DNA of 64,000 nucleotides. Source: JALNXF01 sp964555845 (GTDB lineage: Bacteria > Patescibacteriota > Gracilibacteria > BD1-5 > UBA2023). Location of the stretch: positions 1-64,000 of the forward strand of contig CAZKUA010000003.1 in NCBI GenBank assembly GCA_964555845.1, read 5' to 3'. A program made the translations under genes and the position numbers. Below, in pieces: positions 20,642 to 30,902 of this stretch; the stretch's first letter is position 1; every line of letters starts with the position of its first letter. The notes under the pieces are model-generated. The model saw only the letters and a list, made by a program, of their open reading frames with translations. It was not told where the DNA came from and made no database searches.

Positions 20642-21295
20642 TTAGAAAACTATCACAAATTCTCATTTTAGACCTTGTTTTTTGAAATGAATTGCGCATT
20701 CTTCTACTGTTCATCTAAAAAATTCTTCGAATTTTTTGGTTAATTCTCTTCAAACGGCTATTTTATGATCTTTTCAAAAGTATTTTTCAAGGTCTGAGAG
20801 TGTTTTTAGAAAACGATGAACTGATTCATAAATTACAACTGAATAATCTTTATTTTGTAGAGAAATTAAAAGAGTTTGTCTTCATTTTTTTATCGGCAAA
20901 AATCCAATAAATCTAAAATCATGTGTATGAAGTCCAGAACAAACTAGGGCTGAAAGTATAGCTGAAGCTCCGGGAATAGGGGACAAAGTAATATTTTCTT
21001 CTATTGCACGTCTTACTAGATTATAGGCAGGGTCTGAAATTCCAGGCGTTCCAGCATCACTTATTAGAGCGATATTTTTTCATTCTTTCAATAAATCTAC
21101 GATTTTTTCCAGTTTATAATTGTCAGAATGCGAATGAAAACTAATTAAATTATTTTTTATATCATAATGCTTTAAAAGAACCCCAGAGGTGCGCGTATCC
21201 TCACAGGCTATATAATCAACCTCTTTAAGAGTTCTTACCGCCCTATAGGTCATATCTTCCAGATTTCCAATAGGCGTTGAGACGATGTAGAGCAT
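20642..21295 (-). CDS. rsmI: 16S rRNA 2'-O-methyltransferase RsmI
   Basis: A 217-aa tetrapyrrole-methylase-fold enzyme that methylates C1402 of 16S rRNA using SAM. The family signature is clear: MLYIVSTPIGNLEDMTYRAV, CEDTRTSGVLL, ISDAGTPGISDPAY and PIPGASAILSAL, then EELTKKFEE-like KFEEFFRGTVEE. The frame reads through UGA at 21080-21082. It lacks the C-terminal extension of longer homologues. A palindromic repeat fragment lies just upstream. Confidence 0.95.
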
Positions 21296-21321
21296 ATTGT
21301 TTAATTATAAAAAATATATTG

Positions 21322-21351
21322 AAGATTCCTACTTTCGCAGGAATGACAGAA
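21322..21351. repeat. Type C palindromic fragment
   Basis: GATTCCTACTTTCGCAGGAATGACAG-like half element, in the 79-bp gap between dnaA and rsmI. Confidence 0.6.
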
Positions 21352-21374
21352 AAAAAGAGGAATCACATAATCTC

Positions 21375-22790
21375 TTATATTCCTAATTTATCTCTGAGTA
21401 CATTGATTTCGTAGAAAAGGTTTTGGTTTTTCTTGAGGATTGATTCGAGTTTTTTGCATGAGTATAGGACTGCTGAGTGGTTACGACCTGAGAAAATATT
21501 TCAAATTCTTTCAAAAGTGTAATTCATATTATTTTTAAGTAGATACATCGCAACTTGGCGAGGAATCATATTTTCTTTTCTTCTGTCTTCTCCTAGCAAA
21601 TCCTTTTTATGAATTCAAAAATGGTTACTCACTGCCTCTACAAGCTCTTCATAAGTCTTGATTTTCTGTTTCATTTTCTTATTTCCGAGTATTGAATCAG
21701 TTATGCAAAGACTTTTCATACGAGTAGCCACATTATCTATTGTTGGCGGAGTATTGTGAAGTTCATATTCAGCTATTATTTGATTTAGAATTCATTCTAG
21801 TTCGCGCACATTTGATCCAGTATTGTATGCGATAAATTCTCATACTTCTTGTGGAAGTAGAAATTGTCTAGCGCGAGCTTTTTCTTGTAGGATTGCAAGA
21901 CGAGTTTCATAGTCTGGTGCTCCAATATCTACAATTATTCACCATTCAAATCTAGAACGAAGTCTAGGCTCTAATTCGCTTAATTCTCTTGCTGGTCTAT
22001 CACCACTCAAAATTATTTGTTTATTTGACTCGTACATAACATTAAAAATGTTATATAATTCTTCTTGAGTTTGTTTTTTTCCAGTCAAAAATTGTACATC
22101 GTCAATAATTAGAACATCAATAGTTCTGTATTTTTCTCTTAATTTATCAGTAGTTTTCTTCTTTATACTCGTTACATAATCAGTTGTAAATTTATCAGCA
22201 GTTGTATAAATTACTTTTTTATTTTTAAATCTTGTTTTAATAGCATTACCTGTGGCTTGAAGTAGATGAGTCTTACCAAGTCATACATTTCAATAAATAT
22301 AGAGTGGATTATATGCTGAACCTGGTTTTCTAGATACAGCCTCAGCTGCTGCAAAAGGAAGTTGATTTGAAGGTCCTACTATAAAATTATCAAATTTATA
22401 TTTATCATTTACGACTTTTATTTCAGTTCAGCTAGAACTATTAATTTCTTCATTTTCTTCTTTTTTCTTTTTTGAAAAAATCTCTTTGTATTCCTTGATA
22501 CAATCTATTACTTTGTAGTTTGATGGATTGTCGATATTATTATCTACGCTGTATTTGATTTTTTTGATCTCAGGCATTACTTTTAATACAGCCTCTTCTA
22601 TTTCAGCTCTGAATTTGTGGCTTATGTTATCTTTTGCAAAACTAGAAACAAATCCGAGATTGATAGAATCAGAAGAAATTTCTATTATTGATACTTTTTT
22701 GAAATAAGTTAAAAAGTCTTGCTTTCTGATTTTTTCAGCGACTTCCTTGATTATATTCTTCAATATTACTAACTCAGATATTTTTTCCAT
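21375..22790 (-). CDS. dnaA: Replication initiator DnaA
   Basis: A 471-aa initiator that binds DnaA boxes and melts oriC. Domain I is at residues 1-85, followed by a short charged linker. The AAA+ domain has Walker A (YGNVGLGKTHLL, about 170), Walker B (DVLIIDDVQFL) and the GDRPARELSELEPRLRSRFE sensor region. Domain IV has the DnaA signature (ATRMKSL, then GRNHSAVLYSCKKLE). dnaN is not adjacent; it lies at 50071. Confidence 0.97.
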
Positions 22791-22934
22791 TTATTTTTAA
22801 ACAATTAGTTATAAAAATTTACACATTTTTAATCATTTTTTTTCTAATGTCAAAATAAAAAAAACATTTGACATTGGCTTCTGTATAACTTTTTTATACA
22901 CTTTCTTTAGTAGGTTTTTATTAATCGCTAATTT
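22791..22934. other. AT-rich dnaA upstream region, possible origin
   Basis: Very AT-rich. It has two near matches to the DnaA box TTWTNCACA: ATTTACACA (one mismatch) around 22816 and TTATACACT (one mismatch) around 22894. A TTGACATTAG sequence in minus orientation may be the dnaA -35. The evidence for an origin is weak. Confidence 0.3.
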
Positions 22935-22972
22935 TAAAAAAATCTCTTATAATTTTTCTAAGAGATTTTTAT
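22935..22972. terminator. rplS terminator
   Basis: AAAAATCTCTTA / TAAGAGATTTTT hairpin with A/T tracts on both sides, 20 bp beyond the rplS stop. Confidence 0.8.
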
Positions 22973-22991
22973 TTTTATTTTTGAATTTTTC

Positions 22992-23345
22992 TTATTTTTT
23001 TACTTCTTTAAGTCTTGCAGCTTTTCCACTTAACTTTTTAATAAAGTTAATATTAGATCTTCTTACTTTAAACTGTCTTAAAACTTCAATTTTTGAAGTA
23101 GTTGAGGCATGTATTGGAATAATTTTTTCAATTGCAAATCAATCTGTAGTTTTTCTTACAGTTATTGTCTTTTCTAAAGGAGATTTTCATTTAGTTTTAA
23201 TTACTAATCCTTTAAATTTTTGAGTTCTTTCTTTTCCTCATTCTTTTATAGTTTGAGAAACTTCTACCTCCATTCAAGTTCTAACTTGTGGCATTTCATT
23301 TTTAATGAATTCGCGTTGAATTTCATTTATTAATTTTGCATCCAT
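22992..23345 (-). CDS. rplS: 50S ribosomal protein L19
   Basis: 117 aa, normal length. Conserved L19 features are VRTGMEVEVSQTIKEGGKER, TQKFKGLVI, TVRKTTDGFAIEKIIPIHA and KIEVLRQFKVRRSNINFI. Glycines at several conserved positions are UGA. It lies directly downstream of tRNA-Asn, and the two are probably one transcript from the promoter near 23536-23561. A terminator follows. Confidence 0.97.
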
Positions 23346-23390
23346 TTTAATTGTAAGTTACAAATTATAAGTCATCTTTTAGGCTTTTTA

Positions 23391-23465
23391 TGGCTCCCCG
23401 AGTAGGATTCGAACCTACGACCAATTGGTTAACAGCCAACTGCTCTACCACTGAGCTATCGAGGA
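23391..23465 (-). tRNA. tRNA-Asn (GUU)
   Basis: Complete 75-nt cloverleaf with CCA encoded. Acceptor arms TCCTCGA/TCGGGGA, D-arm GCTCAGTGGTAGAGC, anticodon loop CTGTTAA (GTT), T-arm CGTAG-GTTCGAATC-CTACT region. It precedes rplS on the same strand. Confidence 0.95.
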
Positions 23466-23474
23466 ATATATATG

Positions 23475-23528
23475 GTTTACAAAAAAAGTTGTAAACACTA
23501 AAAAACCAAGTCCTAAAAATTTTTAGTG
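23475..23528 (-). promoter_or_regulatory. Two hairpins in the tRNA-Asn/rplS leader
   Basis: GTTTAC...GTAAAC (23475-23496) and CACTAAAAA...TTTTTAGTG (23496-23528) are adjacent inverted repeats between the promoter and the tRNA. They may guide 5' processing or control the transcript. Confidence 0.4.
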
Positions 23529-23535
23529 CGCATAT

Positions 23536-23561
23536 ATTATAAAAAAAACTAATTATGTCAA
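23536..23561 (-). promoter_or_regulatory. tRNA-Asn/rplS promoter, 14-bp spacer
   Basis: On the minus strand TTGACA (complement of 23556-23561), 14 bp, TATAAT (complement of 23536-23541). Confidence 0.7.
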
Positions 23562-23592
23562 AATTTTTTGAAATTTTTACTTAAATTTCTTT

Positions 23593-23730
23593 CTGTCATT
23601 TCGAGTGATAACGAGAAATCCCTTTAAATCAAATCTTTTGAGACTAAAACTTGAAGAAAAGTTAAACTTGGAAATTATTATTTCAAAAGTGAAATAAAAA
23701 GGGATTTCTCACTTTGTTCGAAATGACAGA
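23593..23730. repeat. Type B palindromic element (138 bp), copy 1
   Basis: Starts TGTCATTTCGAGTGATAACG and ends CTTTGTTCGAAATGACAG. The interior contains AAATCAAATCTTTTGAGACT, shared with 54121-54258 and 60182-60320, here in the opposite orientation. Extra half-units (TTCGAAATGACAG) follow to 23750. Together with the leader above it fills most of the 574-bp gap between tRNA-Asn and hup; 23751-23975 shows only AT-rich sequence. Confidence 0.8.
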
Positions 23731-23976
23731 GAAGATGTTCGAAATGACAGATGGGAAGTTTGAAATGATAAATTGTTAAAGATTTAAAATAATAAAGAAA
23801 TAAATAAAAAAGAAGTAATAATTTTTAATTTTTTCATAAAAATTTATCATTTTTTGGATTTTTCCCCTTATTTAAGCTATTTTTTTCAGAATATATTATT
23901 TGGCTTATTTAAGCCACTTTGTTAGTTTTTAATAACGATAAAAACATTTGTCAATGCTAAAAAGTATAAAAAAAAT

Positions 23977-24003
23977 TTGCATTATGTTTTTTTTTGTTAT
24001 AAT
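23977..24003 (+). promoter_or_regulatory. hup promoter, 15-bp spacer
   Basis: TTGCAT (23977-23982), 15 bp, TATAAT (23998-24003), 36 bp before the hup ATG. Confidence 0.7.
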
Positions 24004-24039
24004 TGGGAGTGTAAATTTATTTTATAATTAATATAATTT

Positions 24040-24312
24040 ATGAAGAAACAAGATTTAATTAAAGCTATAGCTACTAAGGCAAGTCTTAGTCAAGATGCTA
24101 CAGCAAAAGTTTTAAACTCTATGATTGCTACTGTTACTGCTGAGTTAAAAAAAGGTGGTGAAGTTAATATTACTGGTTTTGGTGCTTTTAAAGTATCAAA
24201 CAGAGCTGCAAGACAAGGAGTAAATCCTAGAACTGGAGCAAAAATTAAAATCCCAGCTATGAAATCTCCAGTATTTAGATCTGGTAAAACTTTTAAAGAA
24301 TCTATTAGATAA
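24040..24312 (+). CDS. hup: DNA-binding protein HU
   Basis: 90-aa nucleoid protein of standard length. It has the N-terminal helices (MKKQDLIKAIATKASLSQDA), the saddle (GGEVNITGFGAFKVSNRAAR) and the flexible arm with NPRTGAKIKIPAM, then PVFRSGKTFKESIR. It uses no UGA although it has eight glycines, perhaps because it is highly expressed. It is monocistronic with its own promoter and terminator. Confidence 0.98.
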   Translation: MKKQDLIKAIATKASLSQDATAKVLNSMIATVTAELKKGGEVNITGFGAFKVSNRAARQGVNPRTGAKIKIPAMKSPVFRSGKTFKESIR

Positions 24313-24324
24313 TTTAAATTTTAT

Positions 24325-24363
24325 TAAAAAATACTGCAATTGAAAGATTGTAGTATTTTTTTT
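24325..24363 (+). terminator. hup terminator
   Basis: AATACTGCAA / TTGTAGTATT hairpin followed by T8. Confidence 0.85.
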
Positions 24364-24422
24364 GACTTTTTTGTAATTATTTGATATACTTAAGATAAGT
24401 TTAATATTTTACAAGCTATAAA

Positions 24423-24962
24423 ATGCTAAGTATTGATATTTCTAACATAGATAATCAAGATCTCATAGATTTTGTAGATGAAAATATTTCAGATTTCAAA
24501 AATTTTGAAATTTCAATTTCTTTTAAGGCTGACTATAATCAATCAAAAATAATTAGGTCTTTAATTATTTATATTTTTGATAAAATTAATGTAAACACTC
24601 CACGGAAGGGAAGATTTTCTTTGCTTTCAGATGAGCTAATTAATAATTCTATTGAATATTGAAGTTCTCCTCTTGATAAAAATTTATTTATACTTAGATT
24701 TCTTGTAAAAAATAATTCACTTTATATAAATATAGAAGTAGCTGATACTGGAAGGTGAGTCTGAGCGAAAACAAGTGTTCAAATGGAGGAAATAAGACAA
24801 CAAAAAGAAATAGAATGATTTGAAGGATTCTTGTGAAAAAGATGAAGATGACTATTTCAACTAATTAATAATATCGTAGATGATATTTATTTCAAAGATA
24901 GAGTCTGAGGATGATTGATAGTATGAATTACTAAAAAAATAGATTTAACTGCGACTAGCTAA
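24423..24962 (+). CDS. Anti-sigma-factor/histidine-kinase-like ATPase
   Basis: A 179-aa protein of the GHKL (HATPase_c) fold without a histidine-kinase dimerisation domain, like RsbW/SpoIIAB or regulatory ATPases. N-box SDELINNSIEYGSSP (about residues 70-83), G1 box ADTGRGVGAKTS (about 107-118) and G2-like GKRGRGLFQLINNIVDD (about 139-155). Most glycines of the nucleotide-binding boxes are UGA. A partner sigma factor or anti-sigma antagonist is not visible nearby. Its TAA (24960-24962) overlaps the obg stop on the other strand. Confidence 0.8.
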
Positions 24963-26311
24963 TTATTATTTCCTAAAAATATTTTATCAAGCAAAAATAC
25001 TCTTCCTGCTATAATGATTTTTGGCATCAATTCAACTTCTTTTTTGTCATTTACAAATAAATAATTTTCCATTTCTAGAGCATATTTTGTTCTAATAATT
25101 GAATTTACTTTTCTTAGAATTCACATTTTATCAAGTACATCATATACTCTCATTGTTGCCTCATAATTTGTCATATTTGTCATTCTAACAATTTGCTCAA
25201 TCCTCTCTCATAGCACCTCAAACTCTAAATCTCATTTATCAATTATTTTAAATCTCTCGCTCACTTCTTTTAAATCATATATTTTTAAATCTTTTTTAAT
25301 TTCTACCTTTTCTTTTGGGGTATCCACGGCATAATTGTCAATTAAAAAGTCTTTTAATTCTTCAATTCATAAGCTCATAGGAGCTGAAATTACAAATATT
25401 TTTTTAACTTTTGTAATTTTTTTGAATTCTTTTTTAATATAATCAATCATTTCCTTATCAAATAAATCAGCCTTAGAAAAAACCACTATTTCTTCTTTTT
25501 TGGCTAATTCTTTTGAAAAGCTTTTTAATTCTCATCTTATATCTTTATAATTTTGGACTATTTTATCTAATTCTTGCAAATCAAGTAAATGCAAAATAAC
25601 CGTTGTTCTCTCAATATGTTTCAAAAAAGTATGACCAAGTCATTTTCAGTCGCTTGCTCATTTAATAAGACCTGGTACATCTTCTAATACTAGATTTTTT
25701 CATTTCCACTCCATTACTCACAAATTTGGAATAATAGTTGTAAATGGATAATCTGCAATTTTTGGTTTAACATTGGTAATAGTCTTAATTAAAGTTGATT
25801 TTCCGGCATTTGGAAGTCAGATTATTCAAATATCAGCAACTAGTTTTAGCTCTAAAATTACTTCTTTTTCTTCTCAAACATCTCAAAGCTCAGCAAAATC
25901 TGGCGCCTGTCTAGTTGAAGACACAAAATGAGAATTTCAAAAACCTCATTTTCCTCATCTGCACATTAGATATTGGTCTCAATTTTCTTTTAAATCATAA
26001 ATAATTCTCTGAGTTTCTGGATCTCTTACAAGAGTTCAAACTGGCACATTTATAATAAGATCTCTTCCGCCTGCTCCTGTCATTTCTTGAGTATCTCAGC
26101 TAATTCAAATTGCGGATCTTATAACTTTCTTGTGTCTGAATTCACTCAGTGTATTTAAATTTGCATCTGCTTGCAAAATAATATCACCTCATTTACCTCA
26201 ATTTCCCCCATATGGTCATCATTTTGGGATATATTTTTCTCTTCTCCATGAAACAATTCCGTCTCATCATTTTCAAGCTATAAATTTAACTTTTACTTCA
26301 TCAATAAACAT
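24959..26311 (-). CDS. obg: GTPase Obg
   Basis: A 450-aa ribosome-associated GTPase for 50S maturation. The glycine-rich Obg fold is obvious (KFIAGKGGDGIVSWRREKYI, then PKGGPYGGNGGKGGD), and most of those glycines are UGA. The G domain has GLPNAGKSTLI (G1), the TT of PFTTIIPNLG (G2), DVPGLIKGAS (G3) and FSKADL (G4). A C-terminal OCT domain follows (residues about 350-430). The stop is TAG and converges with the 24423 gene. Its promoter overlaps that of rpmG divergently. Confidence 0.97.
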
Positions 26312-26345
26312 TTTTCTTTTTATAATTAAAATACAAATTTTCTCT

Positions 26346-26372
26346 AGTATATGAAAAAATGCGAATTTTCAA
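26346..26372 (-). promoter_or_regulatory. obg promoter, 15-bp spacer
   Basis: Minus strand TTGAAA (complement of 26367-26372), 15 bp, TATACT (complement of 26346-26351). Confidence 0.65.
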
Positions 26373-26379
26373 AAAAGAT

Positions 26380-26406
26380 TTGTAAAAATAAAAAAATTCA
26401 TATAAT
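26380..26406 (+). promoter_or_regulatory. rpmG promoter, 15-bp spacer
   Basis: TTGTAA (26380-26385), 15 bp, TATAAT (26401-26406). Its -35 lies 7 bp from the divergent obg -35, so polymerases may compete. Confidence 0.65.
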
Positions 26407-26452
26407 TACTCCACTTTTTTAAATCAAAAAATTTATTCGTAAATCAAAAATT

Positions 26453-26629
26453 ATGGCAAAGGGTAAAAGAACATATATGTCTTGTCTTTCTACAGAAAGT
26501 AAAATAATGGGATATATTACAAATGTGCAAAAGAAAAATTTTGCAGCATGAGAAAAACTTGAATTAAGAAAATACGACAAAAAACTTAGAAAACATGTTA
26601 TTTTCAAATTAAAAGAAACTAAACACTAG
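26453..26629 (+). CDS. rpmG: 50S ribosomal protein L33
   Basis: 58 aa. MAKGKRTYMSCLSTESKIMG, then YITNVQKKN and LELRKYDKKLRKHVIFKLKE match L33. The zinc-binding cysteine pairs of many L33 proteins are absent (only one Cys, residue 11), so it is a zinc-free form. One UGA Gly. The stop is TAG, followed by a terminator. Confidence 0.9.
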
Positions 26630-26655
26630 AATTTTTCTATATTTTGTAGTAAATA

Positions 26656-26692
26656 AAAAACCCGCCCTGAATTCTCAGAGCGGTTTTTTCGG
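26656..26692 (+). terminator. rpmG terminator
   Basis: CCGCCCTGA / TCAGAGCGG hairpin (one mismatch) flanked by A6 and T6. Confidence 0.85.
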
Positions 26693-26720
26693 TCAAAGCT
26701 TTAAGCTACAAGTCTCTCTT

Positions 26721-27047
26721 TTATGTATAATTTTGAGGATTATGAATTCAAGACATAATACGATAAATTCTCTCTTTATGATGTCATTCAGATGCTTTTA
26801 TATCAAGACTTAATTTAAGTAATTTTTGATCTATAAGAGCTCTTTTAATAGGATCTGCTATCTCATGAGTTATTTTTTCTACTTTCGCTCAGAATTGATC
26901 TAATAAACTTTTTATCTCTGGACTTAATTTTGAAAAATTAGGTTGTTCTCAAAATATATCTTTTGCAAGAGTTTGTGAACTATGCATCATTGATTTTAAA
27001 GTATTTTCAACTCATCAATGAGAAGGAATTGTTTCAATATTTGTCAT
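26721..27047 (-). CDS. Hypothetical protein
   Basis: A 108-aa cytoplasmic, mostly helical protein (LSPEIKSLLDQFGAKVEKIT), not recognised. Five to six UGA codons fall in a coherent frame that ends in TAA. It lies 37 bp downstream of the gene at 27085 and may be in one operon with it and the PilB-type ATPase. Confidence 0.55.
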
Positions 27048-27084
27048 TTTTATTTTTGTTTAAATAATAATTTTTTATTTGCTT

Positions 27085-27402
27085 TTAGATTCCCGACTTC
27101 TCGGAAATGACAGGAGCGAAAAGTATATCTATGTCTTTTTTTGTTTTCTTTCTTACTTGTCTTTTGTTGTATTCTTCTAGGTCTTTTTCAATATCAGAGA
27201 TTGCTTGGATTAGTAGAATTTCCTTTTCTTTCTCGAGTTGCTCACGACTTGCTTTGATTCTTCTTGCAATATTTTCCCAGTCGTCAATGATTTCTACTTT
27301 TCTGTCATCTGTCATTACCTCAAAAATTCTAGTTATTTCGACAGAATCCTCATCACAAATATCATGTTCTTTTATAAGTTTTAATAATTGGGAATTAGTC
27401 AT
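27085..27402 (-). CDS. Hypothetical protein with repeat-encoded C-terminus
   Basis: A 105-aa charged helical protein (coiled coil, about residues 40-95, rich in Glu/Lys/Arg) that needs no UGA. Not recognised. The last nine residues (VISEKSGI and stop) are encoded by a palindromic repeat of the GTCATTTCC...GGGAATC type, so the natural C-terminus was probably replaced when the element inserted. Confidence 0.65.
   Translation of the reverse strand: MTNSQLLKLIKEHDICDEDSVEITRIFEVMTDDRKVEIIDDWENIARRIKASREQLEKEKEILLIQAISDIEKDLEEYNKRQVRKKTKKDIDILFAPVISEKSGI
27087..27112. repeat. Palindromic repeat at the 3' end of a gene
   Basis: GATTCCCGACTTCTCGGAAATGACAG-type element overlapping the last codons and close to the stop of the gene at 27085. 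Confidence 0.65.
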
Positions 27403-27506
27403 ATTTAATTTTTAATTATTACTTACAAAAGTATATTTATTTTTTTTAAAAGAGCAATTTTTGATTTCGTAAATACAGTTTATCATATTATAAAAAAAAT
27501 TACAAA

Positions 27507-28805
27507 TTAATTTCATAAAATATTGAAAACTTCCTCAAGGCTTATTTCTCCAAGCGCAACTTTAAGTAGTGCATCATCTTTTATGTTCACCATTCCATCT
27601 CAAATTGCTTGAATTTCAAGCTGAGTATTAGAGGCTCCGGATAGTATTAATTTCTCTAATCAGTCGGTCATTTCAAGTATTTCATAAATTCAGGTTCTTC
27701 ATTTATATCATTTGTGATTACATTTTTCGCATCCAGTCTCATTTACTTTATAGAAAAATAGTTCTTCATCTGGGTTTATATATTTTCATATTCTCTTTAT
27801 AACTTTATCTTTTACAATTTCTTCTGGTTTATATTTTATTTTACAATGTGGACATAATTTACGAGCCAATCTCTGGGAAATTATCATTCTAAGACTTGAA
27901 ACAATTAAAAGTGGGTCTATTCAGAGATTTACTAGTCTTTGAATTGTTGAAACAGAAGAGTTGGCATGAATTGTAGAAAATACAATATGACCTGTAATAG
28001 AAGCTTCTACTGATAATTTTGCAGTTTCTGAGTCTCTTATCTCTCATACCATTATTATGTCTGGATCTTGTCTTAGTAGACTTCTTAGTCCATCTGCGAA
28101 ATTAAAATTAATCGCAGGATTTATTTGGGTATGATTTACTCATTTTATTCTGTATTCTACTGGGTCTTCGAGAGTTGAGATATTTTTATCATTTGTGTCA
28201 AATGTCGAAAGCATCGCATAAAGAGTAGTTGATTTTCAGCTTCAAGTTGGTCATACTACAAGACAGAGTCCGAAATTATCAGCTAAATGTTTTTTAATTC
28301 TAACCATATTCATAGGAAGAATTCAAATAGTTCTTAAATCTACCCATTCATTTTCTTTTTTCAAAAGTCTTATTGCGATTTTTTCTCAATAAATAGTCGG
28401 AATTACATTAATTCTTAAATCTATTGAAGTATTTGTTTTTTTCTCATTGAAACTCGCTTTTCAATCCTGAGGAAGCCTTCTTTCGTCTATTTTAAGTCAT
28501 CCTAATACTTTTATTCTAGCAATTAGAGATGATTTATAGCTTTCATCTAGCGTTTTGTAATTTACTAAAGTTCCGTCAACTCTAAATCTAATATTTAAAT
28601 TAGTTTCATCTGGCTCAATATGAATGTCACTCGCTCATTTTGAGAGTGCATCCTGAAATATTTCCTCCACATTAAAATCTCTTTCTGAAATTTTACTCGG
28701 AGCTTTATTTTCATTCTCGCCCTCACCTCAAAATAGCTCATTTAGAGCCAAATTATTTGTATCCTCTTTTTTATTTTCACCCTTAAATATTTTTTTAAAA
28801 TCCAT
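27507..28805 (-). CDS. PilB/GspE-type assembly ATPase
   Basis: A 432-aa type II secretion/type IV pilus extension ATPase. It lacks the long N-terminal domain of proteobacterial PilB. Motifs are DIHIEPDETNLNIRFRVDG (N2 domain), Walker A (VVGPTGSGKSTTLYA, about residue 188), the Asp box (STLEDPVEYR), Walker B (LLRQDPDIIMVGEIRD), the His box (TGHIVFSTIHANS) and a zinc-binding tetra-Cys block (CPHC, then GCEKCNHKGYKGR). It would power extension of the pili that PilT retracts. The two ATPase genes are 20 kb apart. Confidence 0.93.
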
Positions 28806-29107
28806 ATTTTTTAAGTTATGAATTGATTATATCATATTGTTAAAAATAAATCAAAAAAAATCATCTTTTAATTTTTAAATATTTTAACTTGTAAAATTTT
28901 AAATAAAAATAGCATAAAAGTTAAATTGTTTTTAATTATAATAATGTTATAAGAAATAATTATGAAAAAATGATAAAATAAGGAGTTTTTACAGAAAATA
29001 AACTTTCCCTTTACTTTTAAAAAATTTCCATATAATTAAACCATCTTTTAAAAAGACCGGAGGTAACTTCGGTTTATTTTTACTATTTTTTTAACTTAAT
29101 TTTTTGT
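28806..29107. other. Divergent intergenic region, pilB-like / typA
   Basis: 302 bp of AT-rich sequence. It holds the typA promoter (below) and a leader with a small ACCG...CGGT hairpin around GGAGGTAACTT at 29057-29073. No ORF or repeat was recognised. Confidence 0.5.
29010..29036 (+). promoter_or_regulatory. typA promoter, 15-bp spacer
   Basis: TTTACT (29010-29015), 15 bp, TATAAT (29031-29036). Confidence 0.55.
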
Positions 29108-30901
29108 ATGTCATATAGAAATGTAGCTATAATAGCCCATGTAGATCATGGTAAAACAACTTTGGTGGACGCACTTTTAAAACAATCTGGGACTTTTTGA
29201 GAACATGAAAATGTTGGGACTTGTGTAATGGACAGTAATGACCAGGAACGTGAAAGAGGAATTACAATTTATGCTAAAAACACGGCCGTAAATTACAAAT
29301 GAGAAAAAATCAATATCGTGGATACTCCTGGACATGCGGATTTCGGATCTGAAGTAGAACGTGTACTTAGAATGGTAGATAGTGTAGTTCTTGTAGTTGA
29401 TGCCTATGAAGGGCCTATGCCTCAAACAAAATTCGTATTAAAAAAATCATTAGAACTAGGATTAAAACCAATCGTAGTAATAAATAAAATAGATAAGCCA
29501 ACGGCTCGTCCAAACGAAGTTATTGATATGATTTTTGATCTTTTTGTAAAACTCGGAGCTACAGATGAACAATTAGATTTTCAAATAATTTATGCTATAG
29601 CTAGAGAATGAATTGCCTTAAAAGACTTATCAGACCCAAAAAATGATATTTCTCCACTTTTTGATGTAATAATTAATACTGTATCAAAAGCTCCAAATGA
29701 CACAACTAAGCCATTTAGAATGCAAATTGCAAATCTTGGTTATGATAAATTTTTATGAAGACTTTGAATTGGAAGAGTATATGAGTGAAAAGTAAAAGTA
29801 TGACAAAATGTAACAATTGTTTGAAATGATTGAGTTAAAAGAGCTTGAAAAATATCAAAAGTATTTACAACGCTTGGACTTAATAAAATTTCAGTTGATG
29901 AAGCCGAGGCTGGAGATATTATTACAATAGCCTGAATTGCTGATATATTTGTATGAGAGACACTTTCTACTGAAGCAAATCCAGAAGCAATGCCAGCAAT
30001 TACAATTGATGAGCCAACACTAAGAATGGAATTTCTAGTAAATGATTCTCCATTTGCAGGGAAGGAATGAAAACTCGTTACTTCTAGAAATATTCGCGAA
30101 AGATTAGAAAGAGAACTTGAAATGAATGTATGATTAAAAGTTGATTTTGATTCAATTGATAATGGTTTTGTGGTATCTGGAAGATGAGAACTTCATCTTT
30201 GAGTACTTATTGAAACTATGAGAAGAGAATGATATGAGCTTCAAGTTGGTTGTCCTCAAGTAATTTTAAAAGAACAAAATTGATTAAAACTTGAACCAAT
30301 GGAAAATGCAATGGTTATTGTTCCAGAGGAATTTAGCTGAGTAGCAATAGAAAAACTAGGGAAAAGAAAATGAATTATGAAAGACTTAAAAATTGAAAAT
30401 GGAATTGCTTCTATGGAATTTGAAGTTCCAACTAGATGACTTCTAGGTTTTAGATCTTCATTTACAATTGATACTAAATGAGAATGAATAATGTACAGCT
30501 CATTTTCGCATTATGATGAATATAAATGACCAATTGAAAAACGCGATATTGGTTCTATGATTTCTGGATTTCCTGGTAAAGCAATGGCATATTCTCTATG
30601 GAAATTAGAAGAAAGATGACCAATTTTGATCGAACCTACAACTGAAATTTACGAATGAATGATTATCGGGGAACATCTAAAATGATGAGATCTAGTAGTA
30701 AATCCTACAAAAAATAAACAACTAACTAATATCCGTGCTTCCGGAACTGATGAGGCAATCAAGCTGACTCCAATACGCAAAATGACACTAGAGGATGCGC
30801 TAGATTATATCAAAGAAGACGAATACGTAGAAGTTACACCACTAAATATTAGACTTAGAAAAAAATATTTAGGTGAGAATGATAGAAAGAGAAATAGATA
30901 A
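29108..30901 (+). CDS. typA: Translational GTPase TypA/BipA
   Basis: 597-aa ribosome-binding GTPase of the EF-G family. G1 AHVDHGKTTLVDALL (residues 10-24), G2 region ERGITIYAKN, G3 VDTPGHADFG and G4 INKIDKPTARP. Domains II, III and V follow, with ERLERELEMNVGL and the C-terminal TPLNIRLRKKYL typical of BipA. About half of the glycines are UGA. It has its own promoter. Its TAA ends one base before the stop of the converging acyltransferase gene. Confidence 0.97.
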
Positions 30902-30902
30902 A

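Noticed and set aside
22791..22934. Replication origin next to dnaA
   Set aside because: Only two imperfect DnaA boxes are visible; kept as a low-confidence region and not claimed as oriC.
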